Shown: one piece after another, positions 6,995-15,163 of the stretch
How positions within the stretch are numbered: position 1 is the stretch's first letter
Layout: the number at the start of each line of letters is the position of its first letter
From: Acinetobacter guillouiae CIP 63.46
GTDB lineage: Bacteria; Pseudomonadota; Gammaproteobacteria; Pseudomonadales; Moraxellaceae
DNA: 39,922 nt
Direction of reading: 5' to 3'
Assembly: GCF_000368145.1 (NCBI RefSeq)
Contig: NZ_KB849286.1
Location: 310,465-350,386 of the forward strand
Program-made: the position numbers and the translations under genes
Notes under the pieces: model-generated
What the model saw: only the letters and a program-made list of their open reading frames with translations
Databases searched by the model: none
Told to the model about the DNA's origin: nothing

Positions 6995-7610
6995 TGAACT
7001 TCCTCCAATGGTGAAAGTTGAGAATAAACAATCAACTAGCCCAAATAGATTTACAAATGCTTATGAGTTTCTAGGCGAGCAAGGTAAACGTGACAGTATC
7101 ATCGTGGTCGCTCAACTTTGCCCAGAGTTCACGGCTCGTTTGGTAGATCGTTGGCAAGAGCTTGAGGTGCAAGTTGCTCAACCAATTTTTGATATCTCTA
7201 ATCCACATCACTTGCTACAAGCTATCGAAACCCAAGCAAAGCAAAATATTGAACTCACACAAAAAGTTGAGATTTTAGAGCCAAAAGCAAACGCTTTAGA
7301 TGCCATTGCAAATGCCGAAGGCACTGTAACACTTGATCAAGCTGCAAAATTACTTGGTGTTCAACCTAAAAAGTTTTTAAATCCATGGTTGGAAAATAAT
7401 AAATGGTGCTTTAGACGCTCAGGCGAATTAAATCCATATCAAGATAAAATAGATAAGAAATACCTAATTGCTGTCTATCGAACTTTTCAAGGTCGCTCGG
7501 GTGAACAACATAATACAGTTCAAACTCGTGTTACATCTCTCGGCATGACTCAACTAACCATTGAATTAAAAAAATGGCAAGAAGCTCAATTAAAGGAGAA
7601 AGCAGCATGA
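6981..7610 (+). CDS. KilAC-domain antirepressor, apparently N-terminally truncated
   Basis: Residues about 25-60 (RDSIIVVAQLCPEFTARLVD then RWQELE) match the end of the N-terminal Rha/KilA-type domain of phage antirepressors, and residues about 105-205 are a KilAC domain (GTVTLDQAAKLLGVQPKKFL, NPWLENNKWCFRRSGELNPY). The expected N-terminal DNA/protein-binding domain is missing: the frame is closed by a stop at 6957-6959, and neither ATG 6981 nor ATG 7008 has a ribosome site. It is either a decayed fragment or translated from an unusual start. Its stop overlaps the next gene as ATGA. Confidence 0.6.
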   Translation: MVISIELPPMVKVENKQSTSPNRFTNAYEFLGEQGKRDSIIVVAQLCPEFTARLVDRWQELEVQVAQPIFDISNPHHLLQAIETQAKQNIELTQKVEILEPKANALDAIANAEGTVTLDQAAKLLGVQPKKFLNPWLENNKWCFRRSGELNPYQDKIDKKYLIAVYRTFQGRSGEQHNTVQTRVTSLGMTQLTIELKKWQEAQLKEKAA

Positions 7611-7813
7611 CTATACCAACTCAACGTTATCGCCTACTTGGTTATGTATGCACTGGCATAAACCAAGAAAATTTAACACGAGAGTTTGTTTGCAAGGGTA
7701 ATACCATTTACCAAAGCAACTCGTTAGATGAGGTTTTAATACAAGTTAAGGCTTTATCTGAATCAAATCCTGAATGCACCAAATTCGTCATAGAGCGTGG
7801 CGAATGGTTATGA
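7607..7813 (+). CDS. Hypothetical 68-aa protein downstream of KilAC gene
   Basis: The ATG at 7607 follows AAAGGAG with good spacing and overlaps the KilAC stop (ATGA), so it is preferred over an in-frame ATG at 7574. Product MTIPTQRYRLLGYVCTGINQ plus 48 residues; compact, beta-rich start, ending FVIERGEWL. No family recognised. Its stop overlaps another ATG at 7810 (ATGA), so a third frame could be coupled to it. Confidence 0.55.
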   Translation: MTIPTQRYRLLGYVCTGINQENLTREFVCKGNTIYQSNSLDEVLIQVKALSESNPECTKFVIERGEWL

Positions 7814-7836
7814 TCAATCAAATTTCAGACACAAAA

Positions 7837-7888
7837 AAACCTTGTCCGACTACCAATCTAAACAAGGTTTCTCTGTGTCCCAAAGGAC
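7837..7888 (+). promoter_or_regulatory. Two-hairpin leader covering the ribosome site of the 7897 gene
   Basis: AAACCTTGT (7837-7845) pairs with ACAAGGTTT (7862-7870), and GTCC (7877-7880) pairs with GGAC (7885-7888), which holds the AAGGA ribosome site of the ATG at 7897. The first hairpin has no T-run. This suggests translational control of the next gene; unproven. Confidence 0.35.
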
Positions 7889-7896
7889 TAACAACT

Positions 7897-8181
7897 ATGC
7901 ACACTATAGCACCACTCGAACCAGAACCACAAGACCCAAGCCCTAAACTGTTCAGGAAAGACAATATGCAAGCCGATCTAAAAGCAGCTGCAAGTAAATT
8001 CGATGAAATGGCGAACCTCTTTTCAATCATTAAAACTTTACTTGAGCAAAATTCACCACATGCTGCATCACAGGTTAAGCAATTAGCTGAAACTGGTATG
8101 GATGTCTGTGTAGATTGGTCTTTTCAGGTTGAAAGAATGGAATCACATATCACCAAAGAAGATAGGCTTTATTTCCATTGA
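7897..8181 (+). CDS. Hypothetical 94-aa helical protein
   Basis: The frame is open from an ATG at 7810 (coupled to the previous stop), but the ATG at 7897 has AAGGA nine bases upstream and the preceding codons mostly read through a hairpin, so 7897 is chosen. The product begins MHTIAPLEPEPQDPSPKLFR (proline-rich) followed by helices with ADLKAAASKFDEMANLFSII and ETGMDVCVDWSFQVERME. No family recognised. It closes the plus-strand cluster that starts with the KilAC gene and is followed by a UUCG terminator. Confidence 0.55.
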   Translation: MHTIAPLEPEPQDPSPKLFRKDNMQADLKAAASKFDEMANLFSIIKTLLEQNSPHAASQVKQLAETGMDVCVDWSFQVERMESHITKEDRLYFH

Positions 8182-8189
8182 TTTAAATA

Positions 8190-8212
8190 AAAACCCTCTT
8201 CGGAGGGTTTTA
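8190..8212. terminator. Bidirectional UUCG terminator
   Basis: AAACCCTC-TTCG-GAGGGTTT with A/T tracts on both sides. It ends the plus cluster (stop 8181) and can also stop minus-strand transcripts. Confidence 0.85.
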
Positions 8213-8217
8213 ATTAA

Positions 8218-8240
8218 CAACAAAATGCACCTTGGGATGC
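8218..8240 (-). terminator. Weak intrinsic terminator after secreted-protein gene
   Basis: GCATC-CCAA-GGTGC stem followed on the minus strand by ATTTTGTTGTT; 26 bases beyond the stop of 8266-9096. Confidence 0.5.
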
Positions 8241-8265
8241 TTTAAATTTTAGCGGATTTGTAGAA

Positions 8266-9096
8266 TTAAAGTTTGTTATACCTATCAGTCATTTCTGCAA
8301 GTTTTTTTGTGAAGCCACTCAAGTCCACGTCATCACTTTTATCATAATCATATGGCCATTCACGATATCTTATATGAGCTGTTTGTCCTTTTTTAAGTTG
8401 TTGGATAATTGAATTTGTGGAATTAAGGTCAATCATTCGCTCCCTGCCATAATATGCAATATTATCGTCAATCTTTATAGCACTCTTAGAACCAGGATAA
8501 CTGTCGCCTTTTCCCACTCCAATAACATATCTACCATTGATCATCATTACATTAAGGCCGTCACGCCACATTGAGCAGACTTTCTTATTATCAATCTTGT
8601 CCTTCTTACAATAAATATCCCAATCTCTCAAACTTGCAGTATATTCAGTTTTTGTTGTAATTTGATCTTTATCTTGGGGATTATTCGCTTGAAAACACTC
8701 ATATCTACCATCTTTAATTTGTATTTTATTGTATCCAGAGGTCTTAACATAACCCAAATCCTTATCATCAATCTTTAATTTAAAAATTACCACATCATTA
8801 TTGATACCCTCGACTAATGCTTCACCTTCAATAAATTCTATAGGTACAAATTTGTTATCTGTGGAAAATGTAGCTGCGCCATATGACATATTATCTTTAT
8901 TTGCGTAAATACTTGTAGACGGAAAGCAATCTTTTGAACTATACCAAGCCTTTTTCCCCACAAGTTTAGAGATGTATTCCTGATTAGTTTTAACTTGCTC
9001 AGTATTTCTCTTCTCCTTGCTCTCTTCTGGGGTTTCAAATCCTGCGTTAGCAAAAGCTGCTAATCCTAAAACACCAGCTAATAATATTTTTTTCAT
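8266..9096 (-). CDS. Secreted/periplasmic cargo protein, 276 aa, function unknown
   Basis: A signal peptide (MKKILLAGVLGLAAFANA, cleavage near residue 18) precedes a charged mature protein with four cysteines (KDCFPS, YECFQA, YCKKD, VCSMW). The C-terminal third (about 150-250: RDWDIYCKKDKIDNKKVCSM, GKGDSYPGSKSAIKIDD, GQTAHIRYREWPYD) reads like IalB-type periplasmic proteins with paired cysteines, but I cannot confirm this. It lies between the plus-strand antirepressor cluster and a lipoprotein gene, downstream of the tape measure: a moron position. Lysogenic conversion or exclusion at the envelope is a guess. Confidence 0.65.
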   Translation of the reverse strand: MKKILLAGVLGLAAFANAGFETPEESKEKRNTEQVKTNQEYISKLVGKKAWYSSKDCFPSTSIYANKDNMSYGAATFSTDNKFVPIEFIEGEALVEGINNDVVIFKLKIDDKDLGYVKTSGYNKIQIKDGRYECFQANNPQDKDQITTKTEYTASLRDWDIYCKKDKIDNKKVCSMWRDGLNVMMINGRYVIGVGKGDSYPGSKSAIKIDDNIAYYGRERMIDLNSTNSIIQQLKKGQTAHIRYREWPYDYDKSDDVDLSGFTKKLAEMTDRYNKL

Positions 9097-9173
9097 CTCA
9101 AACTCTTCTTAAATACTCATAAAATAACAAATAATTCAATTCTTTGTAATTGGAAATAAGGGCGCATTGCGGA

Positions 9174-9199
9174 TAAAAAAACCACTCACCGAGTGGGTT
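9174..9199 (-). terminator. Intrinsic terminator after lipoprotein gene
   Basis: ACCCACTC-GGT-GAGTGGT stem followed by TTTTTTT on the minus strand, 15 bases past the stop of 9214-9639. Confidence 0.85.
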
Positions 9200-9213
9200 T
9201 TGTTTGCTAAAAT

Positions 9214-9639
9214 TTATTTTGCATACTCTCCAAGCAGCATATCTACAGCTCTAGCTACTTTCCCTGTATCTTTCCACTTATTTAATGCTAATGGGTTTTG
9301 CTCCCAGTCAACCTGACCAATGCTTTTACCATTGGAATCATAAAGATCTAGATTTATCTTAGAAATATAAACCCCCATATCCCATGATCTTAAAGCTGAA
9401 TAGTTCAGCTTATTTTCACAAGAGATTGGAATATTGCCATCAAAATATATAGTCTTTATATTTCTTTCAGAAAATGCTCTTGTTAAGTCATTTTCAAAAC
9501 TAGGAATAGTTACTTTGTGATTTCTCTCAATGCAAATTTGCTTTAAACCTTGTTTATATTCACTCCCAACTGGCTTAACAGGATTTGCACTACATCCTGC
9601 CAAACCTAAAATCAAAACAATTGTAAAAACTTTTTTCAT
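9214..9639 (-). CDS. Lipoprotein, Sbal_3080-family-like
   Basis: The N-terminus is a lipoprotein signal (MKKVFTIVLILGLAGCSANP, lipobox LAGC with Cys16); Ser at +2 favours the outer membrane. The mature part has KQICIERNHKVTIPSFENDL and CENKLNYSALRSWDMGVYIS, a pattern I associate with Sbal_3080-type lipoproteins of unknown function. AAGGAG lies 10 bases upstream. It follows the tape measure gene after a terminator and is itself followed by one: an independent cargo gene, possibly altering the cell surface in the lysogen. Confidence 0.7.
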   Translation of the reverse strand: MKKVFTIVLILGLAGCSANPVKPVGSEYKQGLKQICIERNHKVTIPSFENDLTRAFSERNIKTIYFDGNIPISCENKLNYSALRSWDMGVYISKINLDLYDSNGKSIGQVDWEQNPLALNKWKDTGKVARAVDMLLGEYAK

Positions 9640-9682
9640 TTTTTATTCACTCCTTAAAGTGAATTCAAAATATCAATTAAAG

Positions 9683-9706
9683 ATAAAAAAAGCCACCTAG
9701 GCAGCT
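9683..9706 (-). terminator. Intrinsic terminator at the end of the tape measure gene
   Basis: AAGCTGC-CTAG-GTGGCTT stem (with G-U pairs) then TTTTTTTA on the minus strand, starting at the tape measure stop codon. Confidence 0.65.
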
Positions 9707-12700
9707 TATCTTCTTCTTGGTTGTGCAGTGGTATTTTGCTGCATGGACTTGCGTGGTTTACTATTTGGATTTTGCATTGATCTATTAAACCAATCCTCAA
9801 CCTCATTAATAGTTACATATATTCTACCATCTGAACCCTGTCGAGCACTTACGTTCGTTTGTGCGTTATTGTTGATAACAATGTTCGGATGGCTTGATGA
9901 TGTGCTTGGGTTCTTTAGGGCAAGGTTGATCTGGCTTTTATCAAAATTCGAGCTGTAGCCTCCAACCACACCCCCATCAGAATAACCACCCTTACCCCCA
10001 AGACGCATAGCCTCAACATTTGCAACTCCACCCCAGCGAGCAATATCTTCTTGCGAAAAGACTACCTCACCTTTGTGAACAATGCCCGCTGGATCAAACT
10101 TTCCTCCAGAACCTGTATAACCACCTGAATAAAACTGAGTATTCAAAGCTGCAATAGATGAAATTGCTGGAATAAGTGCTGCCATTATAGATGTTGCACC
10201 TGCTATTTTTTGCATTGGAGTCATTGCTGTAGGGTCTGCAAAAGCTTGTGAATATGCCACCCAACCATTCATAGTTGCCTGTGCGATTGCAAATGCTTGT
10301 TGTGTAGCGAATAATGTTTTATAGACCCCATACTGCTCATCTCCAGCTGCCTTAAGCATATCTACCATAGAGGTTGTTGAGCTAGTACCTTGCTTAATCC
10401 ATAGATCTGCCTGCTCAGTTGCATATTTTATATCGATAGCTGATCGAACGGAATTTGCATCTTGTGAGATTTTATTCCTTTCGTTTAAACCATCCTCAAC
10501 AATTTTATTTAATCTATCTTGATAATCTTTCTCGGATGCTAGTAAGCCCTCCTGTCTAAGCTCGTCTAGTTTGGAAATAGCTTCTTCTTGTCGAGCGTAA
10601 GAGTTTGATCTGGAGTTATTTTCTGACTCTTTAATGGTTGAAAGGTCTGCTAGTTTACTAGGGTTGTTTCCTCCTAATGGCAAACCATTATTCGGTAGAG
10701 TTGGTAACCCTAACCCCCTTTTTAACTCTTCAAACTTTTTCTTGGTTTCAGAATATTCTTTATCCAATGCCATCTGAAAAGCCTTGATCTTAAACAACTT
10801 TAACTGTTCAGATACCTCTTTGCTATAAGAAAATCCATGATCAATTGATGCTATTTCAAGGTCCAGTTTACGTCTTGCATAATCCTGACTACTTAATAAG
10901 CTTTCTTGAGCAGATAAAAGTACAGAATCTTGATCATGCTTTAATATCTTTTTTCTGTAATTGTATTCTGAATCAAAAGCTTTCTTACGTTTAGCTTTCA
11001 CTTCATCACTATATTTACCCTCAGCATCTAATTGCTCCTTAGCTGAATCACGCTGATAAATTAGCTTTTGATCCTCGGTATATTTGTAGCCATTTAGCTC
11101 ATAATCTTGTTGAAGATTATTAAGTCTCTTTTGCGCCTCAAATCGAGTAGTTAACTGAGCTTCATAGGTTTTCTTTTCATCACCAGATAAAGCCGAATTT
11201 TCACGAATCTTCTTGAGTTGATCTCTATATTCTTGCTCCTCTTGGAGACCTTTTGACATAAAATCTTTACGGATTTTTTCGGCTTCTTCTTGCGATTTTT
11301 CAAGAAGTTTTACCTGATCATTTAAGAGAGATTCATAGTCCTTTGATTCACCTGTAAAGCCACTAATGCCCCCCATATAACCATAATAATCTTTGATGTA
11401 TTGATTATTATATTTTCCAAGGTTTTTACCCTTTTGGACATTTCCCTCACCTGCATGATAGGCACGAACTGCCTTCTCAATATTCCCATTGAATAGTTTC
11501 AAAAGATATTGAAGATACTTTGCTGCGCCTTCTGCTGACTGCGCTAAGTTATAACGGTCTTTAACACCATATTGCGTTGCTGTACCAGATAACATCTGGA
11601 AACCACCAGCAGCACCAGATGATTTGTTATAGGCGTTTGCATTGCCACGAGATTCAATCATATTGATTGCTGAAAGCATTCCGCTTGGCAATCCATACTT
11701 ACTTTCTAATCCGCCAAAATTGTATTTAGCAGCATTAGACTTAACTTTTTCGTTGACCTGTAAGACTTTAAGTTGCTTCTCAAGCTCTTTGGTTCGATCT
11801 TTTTCGGATTTAGTCTGCTTATCATCTAGGTCTTGAATTTGCTGTTTAATAGCCAAATCTTTGACCATGAAAGCAAATGTGCCCATATCAACAGGCTGAC
11901 CTTTACCAAGTAAACCTTGTGACTCTTTAAGCTTCACATATGCCTCAGCATATTCTTTTGTTATACCTTTGGCTCTTAGTGCTAAAATTTCACTGTTGCT
12001 AGAAATACTACTCAAAGAATCATTGATAAACTTCTGAATCTCAGCACTTAAATCCTTAACTTTTGCAGCAGTATTGATAGATTCTTTAGCAATATCATTA
12101 ACACCTTTTGAGGCATTAGTTGCTTTATTTCCTGCAAGTTCAGCTTCAATTCCAAATACTTTTAAAGCTTCTTGTACTCTTTGAACTACGGGTAACTTTT
12201 CACGATAAAGATCATTATCTTTTTGCAGTTGTTTAAGTTGATCAGGAGAAATAAAGTCAAGTTTATTCAGCTTTTTAAGTGCATCCTCTTGGCTCATCAT
12301 TCCTTGTCGAACTTTATTGGATATCTCAACAATTTGAAGATTCCCTCTATAAGCATTTTGAAGTTCAATGATGTGAGCATTAAATAAATAGTTTAGATCT
12401 TTTAACTCTTTATTTTGTCCTTTGAATGCTTCTTGAAGATCTGCTTTAGCTCCTTTCTTTTGAACACCTTGTAAAGCCAGTAACTCTTGTTTGGTTCTAC
12501 TTGCAATTTCAGTCTGTTCTTCAAGTTTCTTATTGGCTTCTGCTGTGCTGTCACGCATCAATAAATATCCAGCAGCAACTGCTGCAATTGAAATACCAAT
12601 ACCAACAGGGCCAGTCATCACGCCCAATATTCTTGAACCAATACCCAAAGTTGCTGTTGCGGCCGCGGCGGATCTTGTTCTAGCCGCTGCTAAAGCATTT

Positions 12701-13878
12701 TCAGTAGCTGTTAATTCTACATTGATGGCTGCTTGCTGTTGACGCAATAACCCCATTCTCAATTCAGAATTAATCGCACCTTGATCTGAAATTTGCTTTT
12801 TCTTTCGTGCCAACTCAAGTTTTAACTCTTCTACAAGTTGAGCTCGTGTTGCTTGAAGATTTACTAATTTAGCTTCTGCACCAGCCAACTCTTGTGCTGC
12901 TGCTACTTTTTCAGCTTGTACTGCAGCATATTGAATGACAGTTTGTTCAACAAGTTGCTTAATTTTTCCATAGCCTGCCATTGTGCTTGTATAAAGTGCT
13001 GGAATATAAGTTCCAACCCAATAAGCCCCACCGATCATAGCTATGTTTGTTACTGTATTTAAGTTTTCTGCAAGTGAGCTGAGGGAACCAGAAATTGCAG
13101 ATGCAGCACCTGTTGCTTGCCCTGATTCTCCAACAAACTTAGTCACAGCATTAGACAACTGTGTGAAAGATTGTCCGATAGTGAAATTAGTTTTTCCAAA
13201 ATCTTCTTCAATTGAACCTGACATTTTTTCAATTGCTTGAACCATCTTGTCTGTAGTCAATAATCCTTGAGATGACATTTCTTTCAATTCAGCACGAGTT
13301 ACACCTAAGCCTTTTGCAAACACTTCCATTAAGTAGCCAGCGTTTTCACTCATCGAAACAAACTCATCACCATTTAAAGATGATTTATCGAAAGACTGGC
13401 CTAATTGGTATAAAGCTGCACTGGCTGCTTGAGCACTTGAACCTGAGTTACTAATTGATTTGGAAATAGACTCTGTGATCTTGGCAACTTTCTCTTGGCT
13501 TAAACCCAATTTTTCGCTGTTGTATTGGATCTTTTGATAGATGGTTGCAGTACCACCCCAAGCCGCACCAGACCGTTGAGCAATATCAAATGTATCTTGC
13601 ATTGCCACATTTAAGGCTTTCTGACTGGTAGTTACTAGGCGCAAGCGGTTGTTAAGATTAGTCCAATCATCCATCTTAGATATCGCAGTACCAACAGTCA
13701 CAACCCCAGCCAAATACCCTGCCAATTGACGTGCTGCCACTGACATAGAGTTCATTGAAGTAGTTGCGTAATTACCAGTGCGTTCGATACTTTGTAGCTC
13801 TCGATCTAAAGCACGTGCATTACGTGCTGCTTGTTCTGAGCTAATTTCAATAATGAGTGTGCTGCGTTGTTCAGCCAT
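9706..13878 (-). CDS. Tape measure protein with embedded lytic transglycosylase (SLT) domain
   Basis: 1390 aa, the longest gene here, after the tail chaperone pair as in siphophages. The N-terminal region (about 60-250: LVTTSQKALNVAMQDTFDIA, LYQLGQSFDKSSLNGDEFVS, GQSFTQLSNAVTKFVG) is the TMP_2-type tape measure domain. A hydrophobic stretch lies at about 405-445. Residues about 725-830 are an SLT transglycosylase domain (GLESKYGLPSGMLSAINMIE; catalytic Glu742 in NMIESRGN; SGAAGGFQMLSGTATQYGV; AVRAYHAGEGNV), which would open peptidoglycan during DNA entry. Long coiled coil about 840-1180 and a second hydrophobic stretch about 1190-1243 follow. SD AAGGAAATGCC precedes the ATG. Its length sets tail length. 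Confidence 0.93.
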   Translation of the reverse strand: MAEQRSTLIIEISSEQAARNARALDRELQSIERTGNYATTSMNSMSVAARQLAGYLAGVVTVGTAISKMDDWTNLNNRLRLVTTSQKALNVAMQDTFDIAQRSGAAWGGTATIYQKIQYNSEKLGLSQEKVAKITESISKSISNSGSSAQAASAALYQLGQSFDKSSLNGDEFVSMSENAGYLMEVFAKGLGVTRAELKEMSSQGLLTTDKMVQAIEKMSGSIEEDFGKTNFTIGQSFTQLSNAVTKFVGESGQATGAASAISGSLSSLAENLNTVTNIAMIGGAYWVGTYIPALYTSTMAGYGKIKQLVEQTVIQYAAVQAEKVAAAQELAGAEAKLVNLQATRAQLVEELKLELARKKKQISDQGAINSELRMGLLRQQQAAINVELTATENALAAARTRSAAAATATLGIGSRILGVMTGPVGIGISIAAVAAGYLLMRDSTAEANKKLEEQTEIASRTKQELLALQGVQKKGAKADLQEAFKGQNKELKDLNYLFNAHIIELQNAYRGNLQIVEISNKVRQGMMSQEDALKKLNKLDFISPDQLKQLQKDNDLYREKLPVVQRVQEALKVFGIEAELAGNKATNASKGVNDIAKESINTAAKVKDLSAEIQKFINDSLSSISSNSEILALRAKGITKEYAEAYVKLKESQGLLGKGQPVDMGTFAFMVKDLAIKQQIQDLDDKQTKSEKDRTKELEKQLKVLQVNEKVKSNAAKYNFGGLESKYGLPSGMLSAINMIESRGNANAYNKSSGAAGGFQMLSGTATQYGVKDRYNLAQSAEGAAKYLQYLLKLFNGNIEKAVRAYHAGEGNVQKGKNLGKYNNQYIKDYYGYMGGISGFTGESKDYESLLNDQVKLLEKSQEEAEKIRKDFMSKGLQEEQEYRDQLKKIRENSALSGDEKKTYEAQLTTRFEAQKRLNNLQQDYELNGYKYTEDQKLIYQRDSAKEQLDAEGKYSDEVKAKRKKAFDSEYNYRKKILKHDQDSVLLSAQESLLSSQDYARRKLDLEIASIDHGFSYSKEVSEQLKLFKIKAFQMALDKEYSETKKKFEELKRGLGLPTLPNNGLPLGGNNPSKLADLSTIKESENNSRSNSYARQEEAISKLDELRQEGLLASEKDYQDRLNKIVEDGLNERNKISQDANSVRSAIDIKYATEQADLWIKQGTSSTTSMVDMLKAAGDEQYGVYKTLFATQQAFAIAQATMNGWVAYSQAFADPTAMTPMQKIAGATSIMAALIPAISSIAALNTQFYSGGYTGSGGKFDPAGIVHKGEVVFSQEDIARWGGVANVEAMRLGGKGGYSDGGVVGGYSSNFDKSQINLALKNPSTSSSHPNIVINNNAQTNVSARQGSDGRIYVTINEVEDWFNRSMQNPNSKPRKSMQQNTTAQPRRR

Positions 13879-13896
13879 GGCATTTCCTTTAGGCGT

Positions 13897-13917
13897 AAAA
13901 AAAGCGCCTAAGGGCGC
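13897..13917 (-). terminator. Intrinsic terminator upstream of tape measure gene
   Basis: GCGCC-CTTA-GGCGC followed by TTTTTTT on the minus strand, 19 bases before the tape measure ATG, in tandem with the next one. Confidence 0.8.
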
Positions 13918-13928
13918 ATCGCGGACAA

Positions 13929-13959
13929 TAAAAAACCGACCATTTAAAAGATCGGTTTA
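13929..13959 (-). terminator. Intrinsic terminator after small membrane gene
   Basis: AAACCGATC / GGTCGGTTT stem followed by TTTTTA on the minus strand; begins at the stop codon of 13957-14115. Confidence 0.75.
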
Positions 13960-14115
13960 TTTCAGAACTTGAGAGTAAAAATATGCAAATGAAACTATTA
14001 GAACCGAACTAGCTATTCCTAATTTAAGTATCAAATTTGCAAGAGAGTTGATGGTTTTTACTTTATCAGCAGCTTTTTGACTCATTTCACCAGTTATGCT
14101 TATCTTGGCACCCAT
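13957..14115 (-). CDS. Small membrane protein, 52 aa
   Basis: ATG at 14115 with GGAG six bases upstream. The product MGAKISITGEMSQKAADKVK continues into one membrane span (about 27-47: LILKLGIASSVLIVSFAYFY). It lies 13 bases after the 57-aa membrane gene 14129-14302; the pair sits between the chaperone and tape measure genes, flanked by terminators. Function unknown; a membrane cargo pair is the simplest view. Confidence 0.6.
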   Translation of the reverse strand: MGAKISITGEMSQKAADKVKTINSLANLILKLGIASSVLIVSFAYFYSQVLK

Positions 14116-14128
14116 CTATGTCTCCAAA

Positions 14129-14302
14129 TTACATGCCAATATAGTGGGCTGAGGCTTTCAAAATAAAATTCACAACCATTATTAACACTACAATAAATGC
14201 GATATTCCAAAAAATTTTTACAAAACTTTCGGGTTTTAAGTTCATAGCTTCCATAGTTGCTCCTAGAAACTTCACTAAAAATTTGGTATTCTTCTCTGAC
14301 AT
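14129..14302 (-). CDS. Small membrane protein, 57 aa
   Basis: The frame opens upstream at 14356, but the ATG at 14302 follows GAGAGA and excludes sequence lying in a terminator. Product MSEKNTKFLVKFLGATMEAM, then a membrane span at about 31-46 (AFIVVLIMVVNFIL), ending HYIGM. It pairs with the next small membrane gene. No family recognised. Confidence 0.55.
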   Translation of the reverse strand: MSEKNTKFLVKFLGATMEAMNLKPESFVKIFWNIAFIVVLIMVVNFILKASAHYIGM

Positions 14303-14344
14303 AGATTTATTTTCTCTCTGCTCTTGTCGGTTGAGATGGAAACA

Positions 14345-14378
14345 AAAAAAGCCCAATGACTGCGAATCATGGGCTTTT
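14345..14378 (-). terminator. Intrinsic terminator after tail assembly chaperone genes
   Basis: AAAAAGCCCATGA stem partner with TCATTGGGCTTTTTTT on the minus strand; T-runs on both strands. Closes the head-tail block before the membrane cargo pair. Confidence 0.8.
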
Positions 14379-14433
14379 TGCTTTTCTAAATCACTTGATT
14401 GGTTTTGTATTAAGCTTTTTTACAAATGAACCA

Positions 14434-14706
14434 TCATTTTTTATTCACTTCACTCAAATACTTCCCATCCAGCGCAAAAATACACTCTACAAAAAGCCCT
14501 CGATCTAAGTCACAACCGTACACATCAAAATAGCTTTTAATATCGGCAAGAGTCAGTGAGTCATAGAACCCACCACCCTGAGGAAAAGTAATAAAACGTC
14601 TAGCCTTTGAAATTAAATTAAAGGCTTTAATCATGTGATCTGCTGTGAAGCTTGGTTCTAAGCGCTCAGGAGGCTTTATGCCGAGCTTTTGATAGACTTC
14701 TGCTGT
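14434..14706 (-). CDS. Frameshift-expressed extension of tail assembly chaperone (GT-type)
   Basis: The -1 frame relative to the G-like gene is open through the G 3' end: after an A6 run at 14706-14711 it reads TAEVYQKLGIKPPERLEPSF and continues through MIKAFNLISKARRFITFPQG to a stop at 14434-14436. In zero frame the A6 run is AAG AAA AAA CAG; slipping by -1 at AAA AAA gives a 242-aa fusion (152 + 90 residues). A separate start at ATG 14634 is possible, but the open overlap and the position before the tape measure gene match the conserved G/GT frameshift of tailed phages. The fusion would recruit the tube protein to the tape measure. Confidence 0.7.
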   Translation of the reverse strand, partial: TAEVYQKLGIKPPERLEPSFTADHMIKAFNLISKARRFITFPQGGGFYDSLTLADIKSYFDVYGCDLDRGLFVECIFALDGKYLSEVNKK

Positions 14707-15161
14707 TTTTTCTTCGCACCATTTGATGTTTCTTTGTTCGTAGTGCTTGAGGACTTTCCCACTTCATCGACAATCTCTTCAGTCTTAGAGTCATGGATCA
14801 CTTTAGCCTTTTCCATGATGAAGACAATAATTTCAAGCGATTGCTTAGAGCTTGTACAAATCAGTTCGGCATTTTGTGCGCTGTATTCGATCGGCTTCTT
14901 ATCCTTACCTACTAGCCCAACCCATCCTAACAATAGATGTGATACAGCACGGTTAAAACCTAATTTGGCCTTAACTGCTCCTTCATCTGTTACTGCCTTA
15001 ATGCCTGCAAGCTCTTGCTCGGCTTGAATCCCATTGAGTTCAAGTGAACGTTGAAACGATGGCTTATCAATACTCGCAATGAGTAATTTCACGCCATCTT
15101 TAAAATCAAACCATTCTTGAACGTATTCAATGGACTTCTGTTCTTCAATTTCAATAAGCAT
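14676..15161 (-). CDS. Tail assembly chaperone (G-like), zero-frame product
   Basis: A 161-aa protein, two bases after the tail tube gene and upstream of the tape measure: the lambda G position. The body is helical (DGVKLLIASIDKPSFQRSLE, LGFNRAVSHLLLGWVGLVGK) and the C-terminus is a Ser/Thr/Lys-rich linker (VGKSSSTTNKETSNGAKKKQ), typical of chaperones whose tail carries the slippery site. The slip run lies 30 bases before its stop. Known role of the family: coat the tape measure during tail assembly; absent from virions. Confidence 0.7.
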   Translation of the reverse strand: MLIEIEEQKSIEYVQEWFDFKDGVKLLIASIDKPSFQRSLELNGIQAEQELAGIKAVTDEGAVKAKLGFNRAVSHLLLGWVGLVGKDKKPIEYSAQNAELICTSSKQSLEIIVFIMEKAKVIHDSKTEEIVDEVGKSSSTTNKETSNGAKKKQQKSIKSSA

Positions 15162-15163
15162 GA

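Noticed and set aside
14434-14634. Independent 66-aa gene starting at ATG 14634
   Set aside because: No ribosome site before the ATG, and the frame stays open upstream into the chaperone gene; a frameshift product is more likely.
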